Assembly: GCF_005771425.1 (NCBI RefSeq)
Contig: NZ_VBTZ01000013.1
Coordinates: forward strand, 1 to 64,000
Reading direction: 5' to 3'
From: Methylocystis sp. B8
Lineage (GTDB): Bacteria > Pseudomonadota > Alphaproteobacteria > Rhizobiales > Beijerinckiaceae
DNA length: 64,000 nucleotides
Part shown: positions 34,938-44,569 of the stretch, in pieces
Numbering within the stretch: position 1 is the first letter of the stretch
Layout: each line of letters begins with the position of its first letter
Made by a program: the position numbers and the translations under genes
Notes under the pieces: model-generated
What the model saw: the letters and a program-made list of their open reading frames with translations, nothing else
Database searches by the model: none
What the model was told of the DNA's origin: nothing

Positions 34938-35729
34938 TTAGATGTCGCGCCCCTCGACTTCGAGACGCAGGCGTTCCTCGCTCTTGCGAAGCGAATCCTG
35001 CTGGGGCGAGATCGCAAGCGACTTTTGATAGGCCGCGAGCGCGCCTTTCTTGTCGCCAGACCTTTCTTTGAGCCCGCCGAGAGCGGCAAAAGCGTCGAAG
35101 CGTTTTGGCTCGAGCGTCGCCGCAGTCTCGAGGTCCGCGATGGCGCCGCCAGTATCGCCTTGCTCAGCCCGCACTTTGGCTCGCTGGACGTAACCTTCGG
35201 ACCACTGCGGTGAGAGCGCGACGATATAGTCGAGAAGATTCAGAGCGAGAGTTGGCGCTCCAGCCGCATCTGCCGCAAGAGCGCGTGCGGCAAGCAGATT
35301 CATCGTGTCCGACTCGGAGTGCGACCAGCGGCTGATAATCGCCGCGGAGAGGCCCTGAGCTTCTCGTTCGTCTTCGGCTTGCTCCAGACGCAGATAAAGC
35401 CGCGCCATCTCTTCGGCGCGCCGCTCGGCCGGATCCTTAGGCAGCGGAGGCGCCGCTGCCCGAGAGCGCTGTTCAGAATCGAAATCGCCCCCGCCCTGCC
35501 CGGGAGGCAGGCTGCGCATCCCAGGCGGCAAGGGAATTCTTCCAATCCCCGGAATGAAGAGGAAATCGCCGCCCTCTCCAAATGATTCGATCGACGGCCC
35601 CCCCGACTCGTCCGCGAGCGTCAGGCTAGCGGGCAAGGCTGCCAAAAAGACGACAATCGACAGTGGAAGAAGCGGCGGCGTTCGCATTGCCGCTAACATA
35701 GCGCGATTAAACAGAAACAACCACAGCAT
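34938..35729 (-). CDS. Secreted tetratricopeptide-repeat protein
   Basis: Up to 263 residues. A signal sequence ([22 protein letters not shown]) is followed by a low-complexity stretch rich in Gly, Pro and acidic residues, then three or more TPR-like helices from about residue 105, including [20 protein letters not shown] and [17 protein letters not shown]. The likely start is among in-frame ATGs at 35729, 35699 and 35687; the last gives the cleanest signal peptide. Probably periplasmic scaffold; partner unknown. Confidence 0.78.
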   Translation of the reverse strand: MLWLFLFNRAMLAAMRTPPLLPLSIVVFLAALPASLTLADESGGPSIESFGEGGDFLFIPGIGRIPLPPGMRSLPPGQGGGDFDSEQRSRAAAPPLPKDPAERRAEEMARLYLRLEQAEDEREAQGLSAAIISRWSHSESDTMNLLAARALAADAAGAPTLALNLLDYIVALSPQWSEGYVQRAKVRAEQGDTGGAIADLETAATLEPKRFDAFAALGGLKERSGDKKGALAAYQKSLAISPQQDSLRKSEERLRLEVEGRDI

Positions 35730-35924
35730 CAGGCTCGGCTGCGCATTAGATTAACCATTTGTAAGCCAAAACGCGACGCCAGTCCTTTGAATTCATCCTA
35801 CGTTCAGGCGAGGCGCCCGAATTCTTTCTGCACTAGTTAGGATTGTTAGGAACCAACCGCGCTTATCGCGCCAACAACGCTGCAGCCCCGCACTTTAGGC
35901 GTGGAGCTCTTGGAGTTGGAATCG

Positions 35925-36182
35925 ATGATGGATACGATACGCCGTCTGTTGCAAGAGAACGGCCGTCTGCATACGCCGGTGCAACAGTTGTCGGATATGG
36001 ATGACCTTTACAGCGCAGGACTGACGCCTTTCGCCGCCATTCGCACGATGCTCGCGCTCGAAGAAGCCTTCGACATAGAATTTCCGGTCGGAATGCTGCG
36101 CCGGCAAAGCTTCGCGTCGATCGGCGCCGTTTGCGATTGTGTCAACCAACTGGTGACGTCGGCCCAACGCCGCGCTGCTTAG
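35925..36182 (+). CDS. Acyl/aminoacyl carrier-like protein lacking the phosphopantetheine serine
   Basis: 85 residues of ACP fold: LYSAGLTPFAAIRTMLALEE aligns with the LGADSLDTVELVMALEE-type helix II region of ACPs, followed by AFDIEFP and a terminal helix. Carrier proteins of this Hyphomicrobiales subgroup, associated with amino-acid:carrier ligases, have Ser after the L-T pair; here that codon is CCT (Pro, residue 35 from the chosen start, position 36027). So the cofactor attachment serine appears missing. The ATG at 35925 has GGAG nine bases before it; a GTG at 35901 is an alternative. No ligase is adjacent. Confidence 0.7.
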   Translation: MMDTIRRLLQENGRLHTPVQQLSDMDDLYSAGLTPFAAIRTMLALEEAFDIEFPVGMLRRQSFASIGAVCDCVNQLVTSAQRRAA

Positions 36183-36323
36183 CTAGTTAAAGCCGCGCGG
36201 AGATTACGCGCCTCGAAGGGCGCTGTGCGGGTCAGCGCCGCCCACGGTTGCAGCGATGTCCTCGCTGCGCTAGTCGTCCTGAAGAAAGGCTCGAACGCCG
36301 AGCCTTGCGACGACGAGAATTCA

Positions 36324-38156
36324 ATGCCTCCCTATCGTTCACGCACGACGACCCACGGCCGCAACATGGCGGGCGCACGCGGCCTGTGGCGTGCGACCGG
36401 CATGAAGGAGGAGGATTTCGGCAAGCCGATCATCGCTGTCGCCAATTCCTTCACCCAGTTCGTCCCGGGTCATGTGCATTTGAAGGATCTCGGCCAGCTT
36501 GTCGCCGCCGAGATTGAAAAGGCGGGCGGCGTCGCAAAGGAGTTCAACACCATCGCGATCGATGACGGAATCGCCATGGGCCACGACGGAATGCTCTATT
36601 CCCTGCCCTCGCGCGATCTCATCGCCGACAGCGTCGAATATATGGTCAACGCGCATTGCGCCGATGCGCTGGTCTGCATCTCGAATTGCGACAAGATCAC
36701 GCCGGGCATGTTGATGGCGGCGCTGCGCCTCAACATTCCAACAGTCTTCGTTTCCGGCGGTCCTATGGAAGCCGGCAAGGTCGTGCTCGCTGGCAAAGAG
36801 CATGCGCTCGATTTGGTCGACGCGATCATCGCCGGCGCCGACGATACGGTCAGTGAAGCGGACGTCGCCACGATTGAACGCTCCGCCTGTCCGACATGCG
36901 GATCCTGCTCGGGCATGTTCACGGCGAACAGCATGAACTGTCTGACTGAGGCGCTTGGTCTGTCGCTCCCCGGCAACGGGTCGACGCTTGCGACTCACGC
37001 GGATCGTCGCCGCTTGTTTGTCGAAGCCGGCCATCTCATCGTCGATCTCGCGCGTCGTTATTATGAGCAGGATGACGAAAGCGTGCTCCCGCGTTCGATC
37101 GCGACGTTCGAAGCGTTTGAAAACGCCATCACGCTCGACATCGCCATGGGCGGCTCCACCAACACTGTGCTGCATCTTCTCGCGGCGGCGCATGAAGCGC
37201 AGGTCGATTTCACCATGGCCGACATCGACCGGCTATCGCGGCGCGTGCCGGTTCTATGCAAGGTCGCGCCGTCCGCGCCCGACGTTCACCTTGAAGACGT
37301 GCATCGCGCCGGCGGGGTCATCGCCATTCTTGGAGAGTTGCTGCGCGCCGGGCTGCTGCACGGCGATCTTCCCACAGTTCACAGTCCTACGATCAGCGAC
37401 GCGGTGGCGCGCTGGGATATCGCCGTCACGCAAAGCGAGACCGCGCGCTCATTCTTCCGCGCCGCTCCCGGGGGCGTGCCGACGCAAGTCGCGTTCAGCC
37501 AGGAGCGCCGATACAAGGAGCTCGACGACGATCGCGAAAAAGGCGCGATCCGGGATGTGGCGCACGCCTTCTCGAAGGATGGCGGCCTCGCCGTGCTCAC
37601 AGGCAATCTCGCCATCGACGGCAGCATCGTGAAGACGGCCGGAGTCGACGAGTCGATCTTGAAGTTCTCCGGCCCCGCGAAGGTCTATGAAAGTCAGGAC
37701 GCCGCAGTGTCCGGCATTCTTACGGGCGACGTAAAGGCTGGCGACGTCGTGGTCATCCGTTATGAGGGTCCGCGCGGCGGACCTGGCATGCAGGAAATGC
37801 TCTACCCAACGAGCTATTTGAAATCGAAGGGACTCGGCAAAGTCTGCGCGCTTGTCACTGATGGACGATTTTCCGGCGGCACCGCTGGGCTTTCCATCGG
37901 CCATGTCTCTCCCGAGGCTGCCGAAGGCGGCGCGATCGCTTTGGTTAAAGACGGCGACAGCATCGAAATCGACATTCCGGCGCGCACGATTACGCTTGCC
38001 GTTAACCAAGACGAATTGACGGCGCGTCGCGCCGAACTGTCCGCCAAAGGCTTCGCGCCGGCAAAGTTAAGGCCGCGTAAAATCACAACGGCGCTGCGCG
38101 CCTACGCCTCGATGACGACGAGCGCGGCGAAGGGCGCGGTCCGACAGGTCCCTTGA
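36324..38156 (+). CDS. ilvD: Dihydroxy-acid dehydratase
   Basis: Third common step of valine, leucine and isoleucine synthesis: removes water from dihydroxy-acids using an Fe-S cluster and Mg. 610 residues, standard for IlvD. Cluster cysteines are in [11 protein letters not shown] and [19 protein letters not shown], and [16 protein letters not shown] gives the expected N-terminus at the ATG 36324. The longer frame upstream to 36225 has no family match. C-terminal [15 protein letters not shown] is also present. Confidence 0.96.
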   Translation: MPPYRSRTTTHGRNMAGARGLWRATGMKEEDFGKPIIAVANSFTQFVPGHVHLKDLGQLVAAEIEKAGGVAKEFNTIAIDDGIAMGHDGMLYSLPSRDLIADSVEYMVNAHCADALVCISNCDKITPGMLMAALRLNIPTVFVSGGPMEAGKVVLAGKEHALDLVDAIIAGADDTVSEADVATIERSACPTCGSCSGMFTANSMNCLTEALGLSLPGNGSTLATHADRRRLFVEAGHLIVDLARRYYEQDDESVLPRSIATFEAFENAITLDIAMGGSTNTVLHLLAAAHEAQVDFTMADIDRLSRRVPVLCKVAPSAPDVHLEDVHRAGGVIAILGELLRAGLLHGDLPTVHSPTISDAVARWDIAVTQSETARSFFRAAPGGVPTQVAFSQERRYKELDDDREKGAIRDVAHAFSKDGGLAVLTGNLAIDGSIVKTAGVDESILKFSGPAKVYESQDAAVSGILTGDVKAGDVVVIRYEGPRGGPGMQEMLYPTSYLKSKGLGKVCALVTDGRFSGGTAGLSIGHVSPEAAEGGAIALVKDGDSIEIDIPARTITLAVNQDELTARRAELSAKGFAPAKLRPRKITTALRAYASMTTSAAKGAVRQVP

Positions 38157-38219
38157 CCTTTCGCAATTCTCGCGTGCGTCGTAGACTGACCCGCGCATTC
38201 TACCCGTCGCCGGAACAAA

Positions 38220-40094
38220 ATGTCTCCGTCACGCAAATTCGTCGCCTCCGGACTGTTTGGCATCGTCCTGGGATTCGCGGTGCTTGCGCTTGCCAGCTAT
38301 GTCGCTGTGCACGCCGAACTCCAGCGCCGATCAGCAGGCGCATGGCTGCGCCACACGATTCAGGTGCAAAGCAATCTTTACCAGCTTTACGGTTTGCTGC
38401 AGGCCGCTGAGAGCGGCCAACGCGGCTTCATCATCACTCAAGACGAGCGCTATCTCGACGCATGCACCGAAGCAACGAGCAAGCTGCCTGCCATTCTCGA
38501 CGAACTTTCTGATCGCGTCGGAGACAATCCCAAGCAGCTCCAAGCAATCGCCGAGATGCGGACGCTGCTCGGCGAAAGGCTCGAGATTATCGATGAGGTG
38601 CTCGCCGATGTGCGCGCAAGGCGGCTCGAAAAGGCCGTTCAACTCATCAAGTCCGGGCGCGGAAAGGCGCTGATGGACCGGCTCCGAGTCATCATCCATA
38701 CGATGAACGAGAGCGAAGAAAATTTGCTCGAGTCGCGCGAGCGCGATCTCAATGCAGCGGGCGGCCAGTTCGACGCGGCCGTTTGGGCCCTAGGCGGCAT
38801 AATCTTCGCGCTTGGCGCTTTTTCACTTCTCAACGCGCAAAAACAGATGAAGGCGATTGAGACGTCGCGCGATTCGCTAAAGGCCGCCTACGACCAGTTG
38901 ATTGGGGAAACCACGCGTCGCGAAGCGCTCGAGTCCCAGTTACGGCAATCGCAGAAGCTCGAAGCGATTGGCCACCTAACTGGAGGCATCGCGCATGACT
39001 TCAATAATATGCTTGGCGTCATCGTCTCGAGCCTTCATCTGTTACGCCGCAAGCTTGCCGGCTCGGATGGCCAATACGCCCAACTGATCGACTCGGCGAT
39101 GGACGGCGCAGATCGCGCCGCTGCTATGGTGCGCAGGCTCCTGGCCTTCTCGCGGCGCCAGCCTTTGTCTCCGCGGCCGCTTGACGCCAATAAGTTCGTC
39201 GCCAGCATTTCCGACATGGTGCGCCGAGCGCTTGGCGAAAAGATCGAGCTCGAAACCGTTCTTGCCGGCGGCCTGTGGACAGCGAAAATCGATCAGCACG
39301 AATTGGAAAGCGCAATCGTCAACCTTGCAGTCAATGCGCGCGACGCGATGCCTAACGGCGGCAAGCTGACGATCGAAACGGCCAATTGCTATCTTGACGA
39401 CGCCTACGCCACGGAGAACCAAGACCTGAAGCCGGGTCAATATGTGATGATCGCCGTCACCGACACTGGCCAGGGCATGTCGCCGGAGGTCATCTCGCAG
39501 GCCTTCGATCCGTTCTTTACGACGAAGCCTTCCGGCAAAGGCACAGGACTCGGGCTCTCACAGGTTCATGGCTTCGTCAAACAGTCGGGCGGCCACGTCA
39601 AAATCTATTCCGAATCCGGACGCGGAACATGCATCAAACTCTATCTTCCGCGCTTCAATCACGTGGGAGCGCCCGCCGTAATATCCGCGACGACTCCAAG
39701 GCCGCTCGATCTCCCGCTTGGAACTCCAGAAGAAGTCGTGCTCCTCGTCGAGGACGATGACACGGCGCGCCGCGTCACGGCGCAAGGCGTGCGAGAATTG
39801 GGATACACAGTTTTGGAGGCCGAGAACGGGCGCGCGGCGATCGACATTATTCGCCAACGCGCCGATATCGCCTTGCTGCTCACTGACGTCGTTATGCCGG
39901 ACATGGACGGCGCCCGTCTCGCGCGCGAGGCGGTCTTTCGCCGGCATAATCTGCGTGTGCTGTTCATCACCGGATATACGCGCAACGCCATCGTGCACAA
40001 CGGCGTTCTCGACCCTGGCGTCAAGTTGCTGACCAAGCCCTTCACTTTGGAGCAGCTCGCCATCAAGATGCGAGAGATCTTAAACGGGAAGTAG
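38220..40094 (+). CDS. CHASE3 hybrid sensor histidine kinase/response regulator
   Basis: 624 residues. A membrane helix (about 9-31), a periplasmic CHASE3 sensor with the ESGQRGFIITQDERYL motif, a second helix (about 186-207), a HisKA region with GGIAHDFNNML (phospho-acceptor H259), an HATPase domain (NLAVNARDAMPNGG, TDTGQGM, GTGLGLSQV), and a C-terminal receiver with DDDTARR near the N-terminus and D556 in LLTDVVMPDMDG and the KPFT lysine. It has no linked response-regulator gene and its signal is unknown. It lies 63 bases after ilvD. Confidence 0.93.
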   Translation: MSPSRKFVASGLFGIVLGFAVLALASYVAVHAELQRRSAGAWLRHTIQVQSNLYQLYGLLQAAESGQRGFIITQDERYLDACTEATSKLPAILDELSDRVGDNPKQLQAIAEMRTLLGERLEIIDEVLADVRARRLEKAVQLIKSGRGKALMDRLRVIIHTMNESEENLLESRERDLNAAGGQFDAAVWALGGIIFALGAFSLLNAQKQMKAIETSRDSLKAAYDQLIGETTRREALESQLRQSQKLEAIGHLTGGIAHDFNNMLGVIVSSLHLLRRKLAGSDGQYAQLIDSAMDGADRAAAMVRRLLAFSRRQPLSPRPLDANKFVASISDMVRRALGEKIELETVLAGGLWTAKIDQHELESAIVNLAVNARDAMPNGGKLTIETANCYLDDAYATENQDLKPGQYVMIAVTDTGQGMSPEVISQAFDPFFTTKPSGKGTGLGLSQVHGFVKQSGGHVKIYSESGRGTCIKLYLPRFNHVGAPAVISATTPRPLDLPLGTPEEVVLLVEDDDTARRVTAQGVRELGYTVLEAENGRAAIDIIRQRADIALLLTDVVMPDMDGARLAREAVFRRHNLRVLFITGYTRNAIVHNGVLDPGVKLLTKPFTLEQLAIKMREILNGK

Positions 40095-40121
40095 CAGAAC
40101 GCGATTCTGCGTGGTCTGGAA

Positions 40122-41111
40122 TCAGTCTTCAGCTTTGAGCGGACGCGCCAAAAGCGCTTCGATGGCGCCGTTGACGCTGAGCCGCGCGGAAAGAATGGCG
40201 TCGACAGCCTCGGCGATCGGCAGTTCGACGTCATGCGCACGCGCCATTTCAACCAGGACGCGCGCCGTAAAGGCGCCCTCCGCAAGCTTGCCGTGCGTCG
40301 CGTCTTTCACCGCCTCCCCCCGACCCAGCGCCTCGCCGAGCGCAAAATTACGCGATTGCGCCGAACCGCAAGTGAGCACCAGGTCGCCCAATCCGGAAAG
40401 GCCCATCAAGGTCTCCTGACGTGCGCCGAGCGCGCGCCCAAGCCGCATCAACTCGGCAAATCCGCGCGCAATGAGCGCCGCCTGCGCGCTGGCGCCAAGC
40501 CCGCGGCCGTGGCTCATCCCTGCGGCAATGGCCAGGACGTTTTTCGCAGAGCCGCCGATCTCGACGCCGCGCACGTCAGTAGAGCGATAAAGTCGGAACG
40601 TCTTCGTCGAAAGCTCTTCGCAGAGGCTCCGAGCCAGCGCCTCGTCATGCGCCGCAAGAGTGACCGCCGTCGGAAGACCTCGACATACATCCACCGCAAA
40701 ACTTGGACCCGAAAGCACAGCAACGCTGGCCTGAGGCAGTTCGTCACTCGCGACTTCGCTTAGAAATTTGCGGCGGTCGCGTTCAATGCCCTTGGCGCAA
40801 ATCACGAAGGCGGCGCCGTCGCGCATATAGGGCCGCGCAGCCCGCGCCGTCGTGCGGATCGCTTGTGCGGGCGTAACAGCGAGAACGATGTCCGCTTCGC
40901 GCAAAACCGAGATGTCGCTCGTCGGCGCGACGGCGGCGGCGAGCGGCAACCCTGGCAAGCGGCGCTTGTTCTCGCGGTCGCGCATGAGCATTTCGGCGGT
41001 CTTCGGATCGTGCGCCCATAGCGGCACGCGCGGGCGACCCTGAGCGGCGACATTGGCGAGCGCAACGCCCCATGCGCCCGCTCCGAGAACCGCGACCGCC
41101 GCTCGCGTCAT
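40122..41111 (-). CDS. gpsA: Glycerol-3-phosphate dehydrogenase [NAD(P)+]
   Basis: Reduces DHAP to sn-glycerol-3-phosphate for phospholipid synthesis. 329 residues with the Rossmann loop GAGAWGVALAN, SGPSFAVDVCRGLPTA, KNVLAIAAGMSHG (catalytic lysine region) and FAELMRLG. The ATG overlaps the PLD-nuclease stop by four bases. Converges on the hybrid kinase across 27 bases. Confidence 0.96.
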   Translation of the reverse strand: MTRAAVAVLGAGAWGVALANVAAQGRPRVPLWAHDPKTAEMLMRDRENKRRLPGLPLAAAVAPTSDISVLREADIVLAVTPAQAIRTTARAARPYMRDGAAFVICAKGIERDRRKFLSEVASDELPQASVAVLSGPSFAVDVCRGLPTAVTLAAHDEALARSLCEELSTKTFRLYRSTDVRGVEIGGSAKNVLAIAAGMSHGRGLGASAQAALIARGFAELMRLGRALGARQETLMGLSGLGDLVLTCGSAQSRNFALGEALGRGEAVKDATHGKLAEGAFTARVLVEMARAHDVELPIAEAVDAILSARLSVNGAIEALLARPLKAED

Positions 41112-41659
41112 CTTAAGCCTACCGGCTGATTATCGGGACGCGACCAAAGCCTCTCGAAAGCATCGCGAAATCGCGCCGCCGCATGAGGGCTCTCGATCAC
41201 GATCAGATCATTGTCCTGATAGACTTCGCCGGAGATGCTGAAATTCGCCGAACCGCTGCGCAACACCCGACCGTCCACCTGATATGATTTGAGATGCATC
41301 AGATCGCGCGAGCGGCCTTTGCGGCGCACCTCGACATTGGGCGCGTCGGCAATCTCCTCGATCGCTGAAGCGCCGCGTCCCCTGTCTTCTCCGTCAAGAT
41401 AGATGCGCACTTTGACGCCGCGCATGGCCGCGCGGCCGAGCGCGCTCATGAGAGACCGGTCGGTCAAAACATAGGCCGCCATGTCGATCGAGTGACGCGC
41501 TTCGCCGATGAGTCGCGCGTCGACCGAGCCGAAATCTTCGCCCGGACCGTAGAGCACGCGCACGCCCGCGAAGGTCGGCTCTTCGGCGAGGAGTCCGGCA
41601 GGCTGGGGCGTCGGCGCGAGCGCCATGGCCCCTAGCGCCGTTAGAAAAAGCACTCGCAT
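41108..41659 (-). CDS. Phospholipase D-family nuclease, probably secreted
   Basis: 183 residues. A signal peptide (VLFLTALGAMALAPTPQPAG) is followed by one HKD motif, MHLKSYQVDG with GSANFS after it (H-x-K-x4-D), plus a second acidic-basic region VKIRIYLDG-like (VKVRIYLDGEDRGRG). A single-HKD protein of this size resembles the Nuc/BfiI-type endonucleases that dimerise to form the active site. It sits between tsaD and gpsA, overlapping gpsA by four bases and following tsaD by 11. Confidence 0.85.
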   Translation of the reverse strand: MRVLFLTALGAMALAPTPQPAGLLAEEPTFAGVRVLYGPGEDFGSVDARLIGEARHSIDMAAYVLTDRSLMSALGRAAMRGVKVRIYLDGEDRGRGASAIEEIADAPNVEVRRKGRSRDLMHLKSYQVDGRVLRSGSANFSISGEVYQDNDLIVIESPHAAARFRDAFERLWSRPDNQPVGLR

Positions 41660-41670
41660 CGATGCGCGCC

Positions 41671-42735
41671 TCAGGCCTTGCCGTGATGCGATTTGCTCGG
41701 CGCGGCGTCGAGCGGCCAGCGCGGCCGGGGCGCGAAGTCGAGATCATCCGTCAATCCGCGCTTCAGGCGCTCGAGACCCGCCCAGGCGATGATCGCTCCA
41801 TTGTCGGCGCAAAGCGCCGCGGGCGGCGAAACAAACCGCAGTCCGCTTTCGGCGCATAGCCGCATGAGCGCGCGGCGAATGGCGCCATTGGCGGCGACGC
41901 CGCCGCCGATGACGAGGCCATGCGGCGCTCGCCCCTCGGTTTTGGCGAACATGCGAACCCCGGAGCGCACGCGGTCCACGATGACGTCAACAATCGCCGC
42001 CTGAAACGAGGCGGCGAGATCTCTCGCGTCTTTTTCGTTCGGCGTTTGAAGCTTCAGTATTTCCTGACGCACAGCTGTCTTTAGGCCCGACAGCGAAAAG
42101 TCGGCCCCTTCCCGGCCGAGCATCGGGCGCGGAAGATCGAAACGGTGGGGATCGCCCTCAAGCGCCAGCTTCTCGATTTCCGGACCGCCCGGATAGGGAA
42201 GCTCCAACATCTTGGCGACCTTGTCGAAGGCTTCGCCCGCCGCGTCGTCGACGGTGGAGCCCAGTCGTCGATAGGCGCCGACGTCCTTAACCGCAACGAG
42301 TTGTGTGTGTCCGCCGGAAATGAGGAGCGCCAGAAAGGGAAAGTCCAGATGATCCGTCAGTCGCGCCGTCAGCGCGTGGGCTTCTAGATGATTGACGGCG
42401 ATAAAAGGTTTGTTGAGCGCGAGCGCCATGGCCTTGCCCGCCGTGAGCCCGACGAGAACCCCTCCGATAAGTCCCGGGCCAGCCGCCGCCGCAATCGCGT
42501 CGAGGTCCTTCGCTTCGGTCTGGGCGCGCTCCAGCGCGCGTCTAATCAGCCGGTCAAGCACATCGATATGCGCGCGCGCAGCGATCTCCGGCACGACTCC
42601 GCCATAGGCCGCATGACGGGCGATTTGGCTCAACACCTCGTTTGAGAGGATTTCTCCACCTTCGCCGCCAAGCCGCTCCGACACGACAGCGGCCGCGGTT
42701 TCATCGCAAGTGGTTTCGATGCCTAAAACGCGCAT
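41671..42735 (-). CDS. tsaD: tRNA N6-threonylcarbamoyladenosine transferase
   Basis: Attaches threonylcarbamoyl to A37 of ANN-decoding tRNAs. 354 residues with [11 protein letters not shown] (ATP-type loop), [11 protein letters not shown] and the metal-binding NHLEAHALT, plus SGGHTQLV and [11 protein letters not shown]. The ATG at 42733-42735 is set by an AGAGGAG site five bases upstream; 18 bases of further in-frame sequence are rejected. Confidence 0.96.
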   Translation of the reverse strand: MRVLGIETTCDETAAAVVSERLGGEGGEILSNEVLSQIARHAAYGGVVPEIAARAHIDVLDRLIRRALERAQTEAKDLDAIAAAAGPGLIGGVLVGLTAGKAMALALNKPFIAVNHLEAHALTARLTDHLDFPFLALLISGGHTQLVAVKDVGAYRRLGSTVDDAAGEAFDKVAKMLELPYPGGPEIEKLALEGDPHRFDLPRPMLGREGADFSLSGLKTAVRQEILKLQTPNEKDARDLAASFQAAIVDVIVDRVRSGVRMFAKTEGRAPHGLVIGGGVAANGAIRRALMRLCAESGLRFVSPPAALCADNGAIIAWAGLERLKRGLTDDLDFAPRPRWPLDAAPSKSHHGKA

Positions 42736-43095
42736 ACCGCTCCTCTGGCGCAAGGTTTTGTGTCGCTGGTTTTTTCATCTGGCCCGCCGAGCTTATACTG
42801 CTATGCGAAGACAAGGTTATAAAATTGTTATCGGCGAATGGCTTAAAGCAATAATTCATCCGTTTAGGGGAAGCGACTAAGCGTCAAACGCAACGCTAAA
42901 GATAGCTTGATTAAATTTTTTAGAATTGCCGCGCCTCCCCCTTGACACGGTCTCGGCGAATACAAGTTGGGTCAGCAGATCGTTGCTTCCCCAACGGCAG
43001 CTATATCTTGAGCTGAGTATTAAACTGGCTAAGGCGAAGAGGTAATTAGCGTCCCGGTTGAGGTTGCCCGCGGTCTAAACTGTATGGAGGTGAAA
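42736..43095. other. Non-coding AT-rich spacer before a small secreted protein gene
   Basis: 360 bases with no plausible coding frame, noticeably poorer in G and C than the flanks. It presumably carries the promoters of tsaD (left) and of the Gly/Tyr-rich protein gene (right). A TTGACA lies at 42942-42947, but no -10 element at proper spacing is apparent. The ribosome site GGAGGTGAAA lies immediately before the gene at 43096. Confidence 0.5.
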
Positions 43096-43464
43096 ATGGC
43101 GTCGAACAAAATTAAAGCCTTAGCGTTAACGTCTGGAATTGCAATAGCCGCCATGATCGGCTCTACAACTCTGGCCGAAGCGCGTTACTGCCGGGCCCAT
43201 TACGGCTGGCATAGGCACTGCTACACCAGCGCCTGCAGGCCGACCTACTACGGCTATTATCGTCCGACCTATTGGGGCTATCGCAGCACTTGCTGGCGTC
43301 CGCGGTGTGGCTGGTACGGCTCCGGCTGGTACGGCGCTAACTGGCCGTATGGCGGCTACTATGGCTATGGCGGCAGCCCCGGCTATTGGGGATATGGCGG
43401 CCTCGGTGCGGCTAGCGTTGGCTTTGGCGCCGGATTGCTCGGAGCCGGCCTGTTCGGTTGGTAA
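43096..43464 (+). CDS. Secreted Gly/Tyr/Trp-rich small protein
   Basis: 122 residues. A signal peptide (KALALTSGIAIAAMIGSTTLAEA) is followed by an aromatic domain full of YGYYRPTYWGYR, WYGSGWYGANWPYGG and related repeats, with five cysteines in the first half, and a glycine-rich hydrophobic tail ending GFGAGLLGAGLFGW. Such proteins occur in many alphaproteobacteria as surface or envelope proteins of unknown use. A strong GGAGG site precedes the ATG, suggesting high expression, and a terminator follows. Confidence 0.8.
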   Translation: MASNKIKALALTSGIAIAAMIGSTTLAEARYCRAHYGWHRHCYTSACRPTYYGYYRPTYWGYRSTCWRPRCGWYGSGWYGANWPYGGYYGYGGSPGYWGYGGLGAASVGFGAGLLGAGLFGW

Positions 43465-43521
43465 TTGGCTTCGCCAATCTGCGGGCTGCGTTTAGTACGC
43501 TCGCGGAATTAGAAAAATGGG

Positions 43522-43554
43522 GCGTCCGCTCTAACAAGCGGGCGCTCGCTTTTT
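43522..43554 (+). terminator. Intrinsic terminator after the Gly/Tyr-rich protein gene
   Basis: GCGTCCGCT pairs with AGCGGGCGC (one G-U) around CTAACA, followed by TCGCTTTTT. It lies 58 bases past the stop codon. Confidence 0.7.
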
Positions 43555-43636
43555 GAGTAACGCGTTAGAGGGTTCGTTCCGCTTGCCCTTGGCGCGTTCC
43601 CGCCTATAGTCGCGCGCGACAAAGCGCCGGCGAACA

Positions 43637-44569
43637 ATGACATCTTCTTCCCCTTCCCTTCGCATTGGAACGCGCGGCAGTCCGCTTGCTCTTGCGCAGA
43701 CGACTATGGTCCGCGAGGCGTTGATACGCGCGCACGCGGCAAGCGAAACGGATTTCCCCGTTGAGATCATCCGCACGACGGGCGATCAGATACAGGACCG
43801 GCCGCTATCCGAATCGGGCGGCAAAGGGCTTTTCACCAAAGAACTCGATGCCGCGCTCATCGCGGGGGCAATCGACCTCGCCGTACATTCTTCGAAGGAC
43901 CTGCCGACCCATTTGCCGAGCGAAATCGTCATCGCTGGCTATCTGCCGCGAGAGGACGCGCGGGACGCCTGGATATCGCGCGGTGGGTTTTCGCTCCATG
44001 AGCTTCCCGCCGGTGCCGTTGTCGGAACCGCCTCGTTGCGGCGCGCCGCGCAGGTGAAGCGACGGCGTCCCGACCTCGAGACGACGCTGCTTCGCGGCAA
44101 TGTCGAGACGCGACTGAACAAAGTCGAAAATGGAGAGATTGACGCAACCCTTCTCGCCCTCGCGGGGTTGAAGCGGCTGGGACTCGCCGATCGCGCGACG
44201 GCGCTGCTTTCCTTGGAGGAGTTCCCGCCGGCTTGTGGACAGGGCGCGATCGGGATCACGCGGCGCGCCGGAGACAACGCCACGCGCGACCTGTTGGCGC
44301 CGCTGTTCGACGCAGCGACCGGCTTTGCGCTCGCCGCAGAGCGCGCTTTTCTTACGGCGCTTGACGGCTCCTGCCGCACGCCGATCGCCGGCCATGCGCA
44401 AGTTCATGGCGCAGAACTTTCCTTTGTCGGCGAGGTGCTGAAGGCCGATGGCGCGGAAGCCTATGTCGTGCGCCGGCGCGGGCGCGCCATCGACGCCGCG
44501 CTGATCGGCGCCGACGCCGGCAAGGAGATACTTCTGCGCCTCCCGCATGGCGTCGCGGGGCTTATGTGA
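43637..44569 (+). CDS. hemC: Porphobilinogen deaminase (hydroxymethylbilane synthase)
   Basis: Polymerises four porphobilinogens to hydroxymethylbilane. 310 residues with IGTRGSPLALAQ at the start, VHSSKDLPT, RRAAQVKRRRPDL and the dipyrromethane-bearing cysteine C246 in LDGSCRTPIAGHA. Ends by overlapping the GTG start of hemD, so the consecutive heme enzymes are coupled. Confidence 0.96.
   Translation: MTSSSPSLRIGTRGSPLALAQTTMVREALIRAHAASETDFPVEIIRTTGDQIQDRPLSESGGKGLFTKELDAALIAGAIDLAVHSSKDLPTHLPSEIVIAGYLPREDARDAWISRGGFSLHELPAGAVVGTASLRRAAQVKRRRPDLETTLLRGNVETRLNKVENGEIDATLLALAGLKRLGLADRATALLSLEEFPPACGQGAIGITRRAGDNATRDLLAPLFDAATGFALAAERAFLTALDGSCRTPIAGHAQVHGAELSFVGEVLKADGAEAYVVRRRGRAIDAALIGADAGKEILLRLPHGVAGLM

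Noticed and set aside
35751-35758. TTAACCAT half-site as a CtrA target between the TPR and carrier genes
   Set aside because: Only a half-site is present with no matching second half; weak evidence for control.
36225-36323. Longer N-terminus for IlvD
   Set aside because: The added residues have no counterpart in the family, whose start MPPYRSRTT matches the ATG at 36324.
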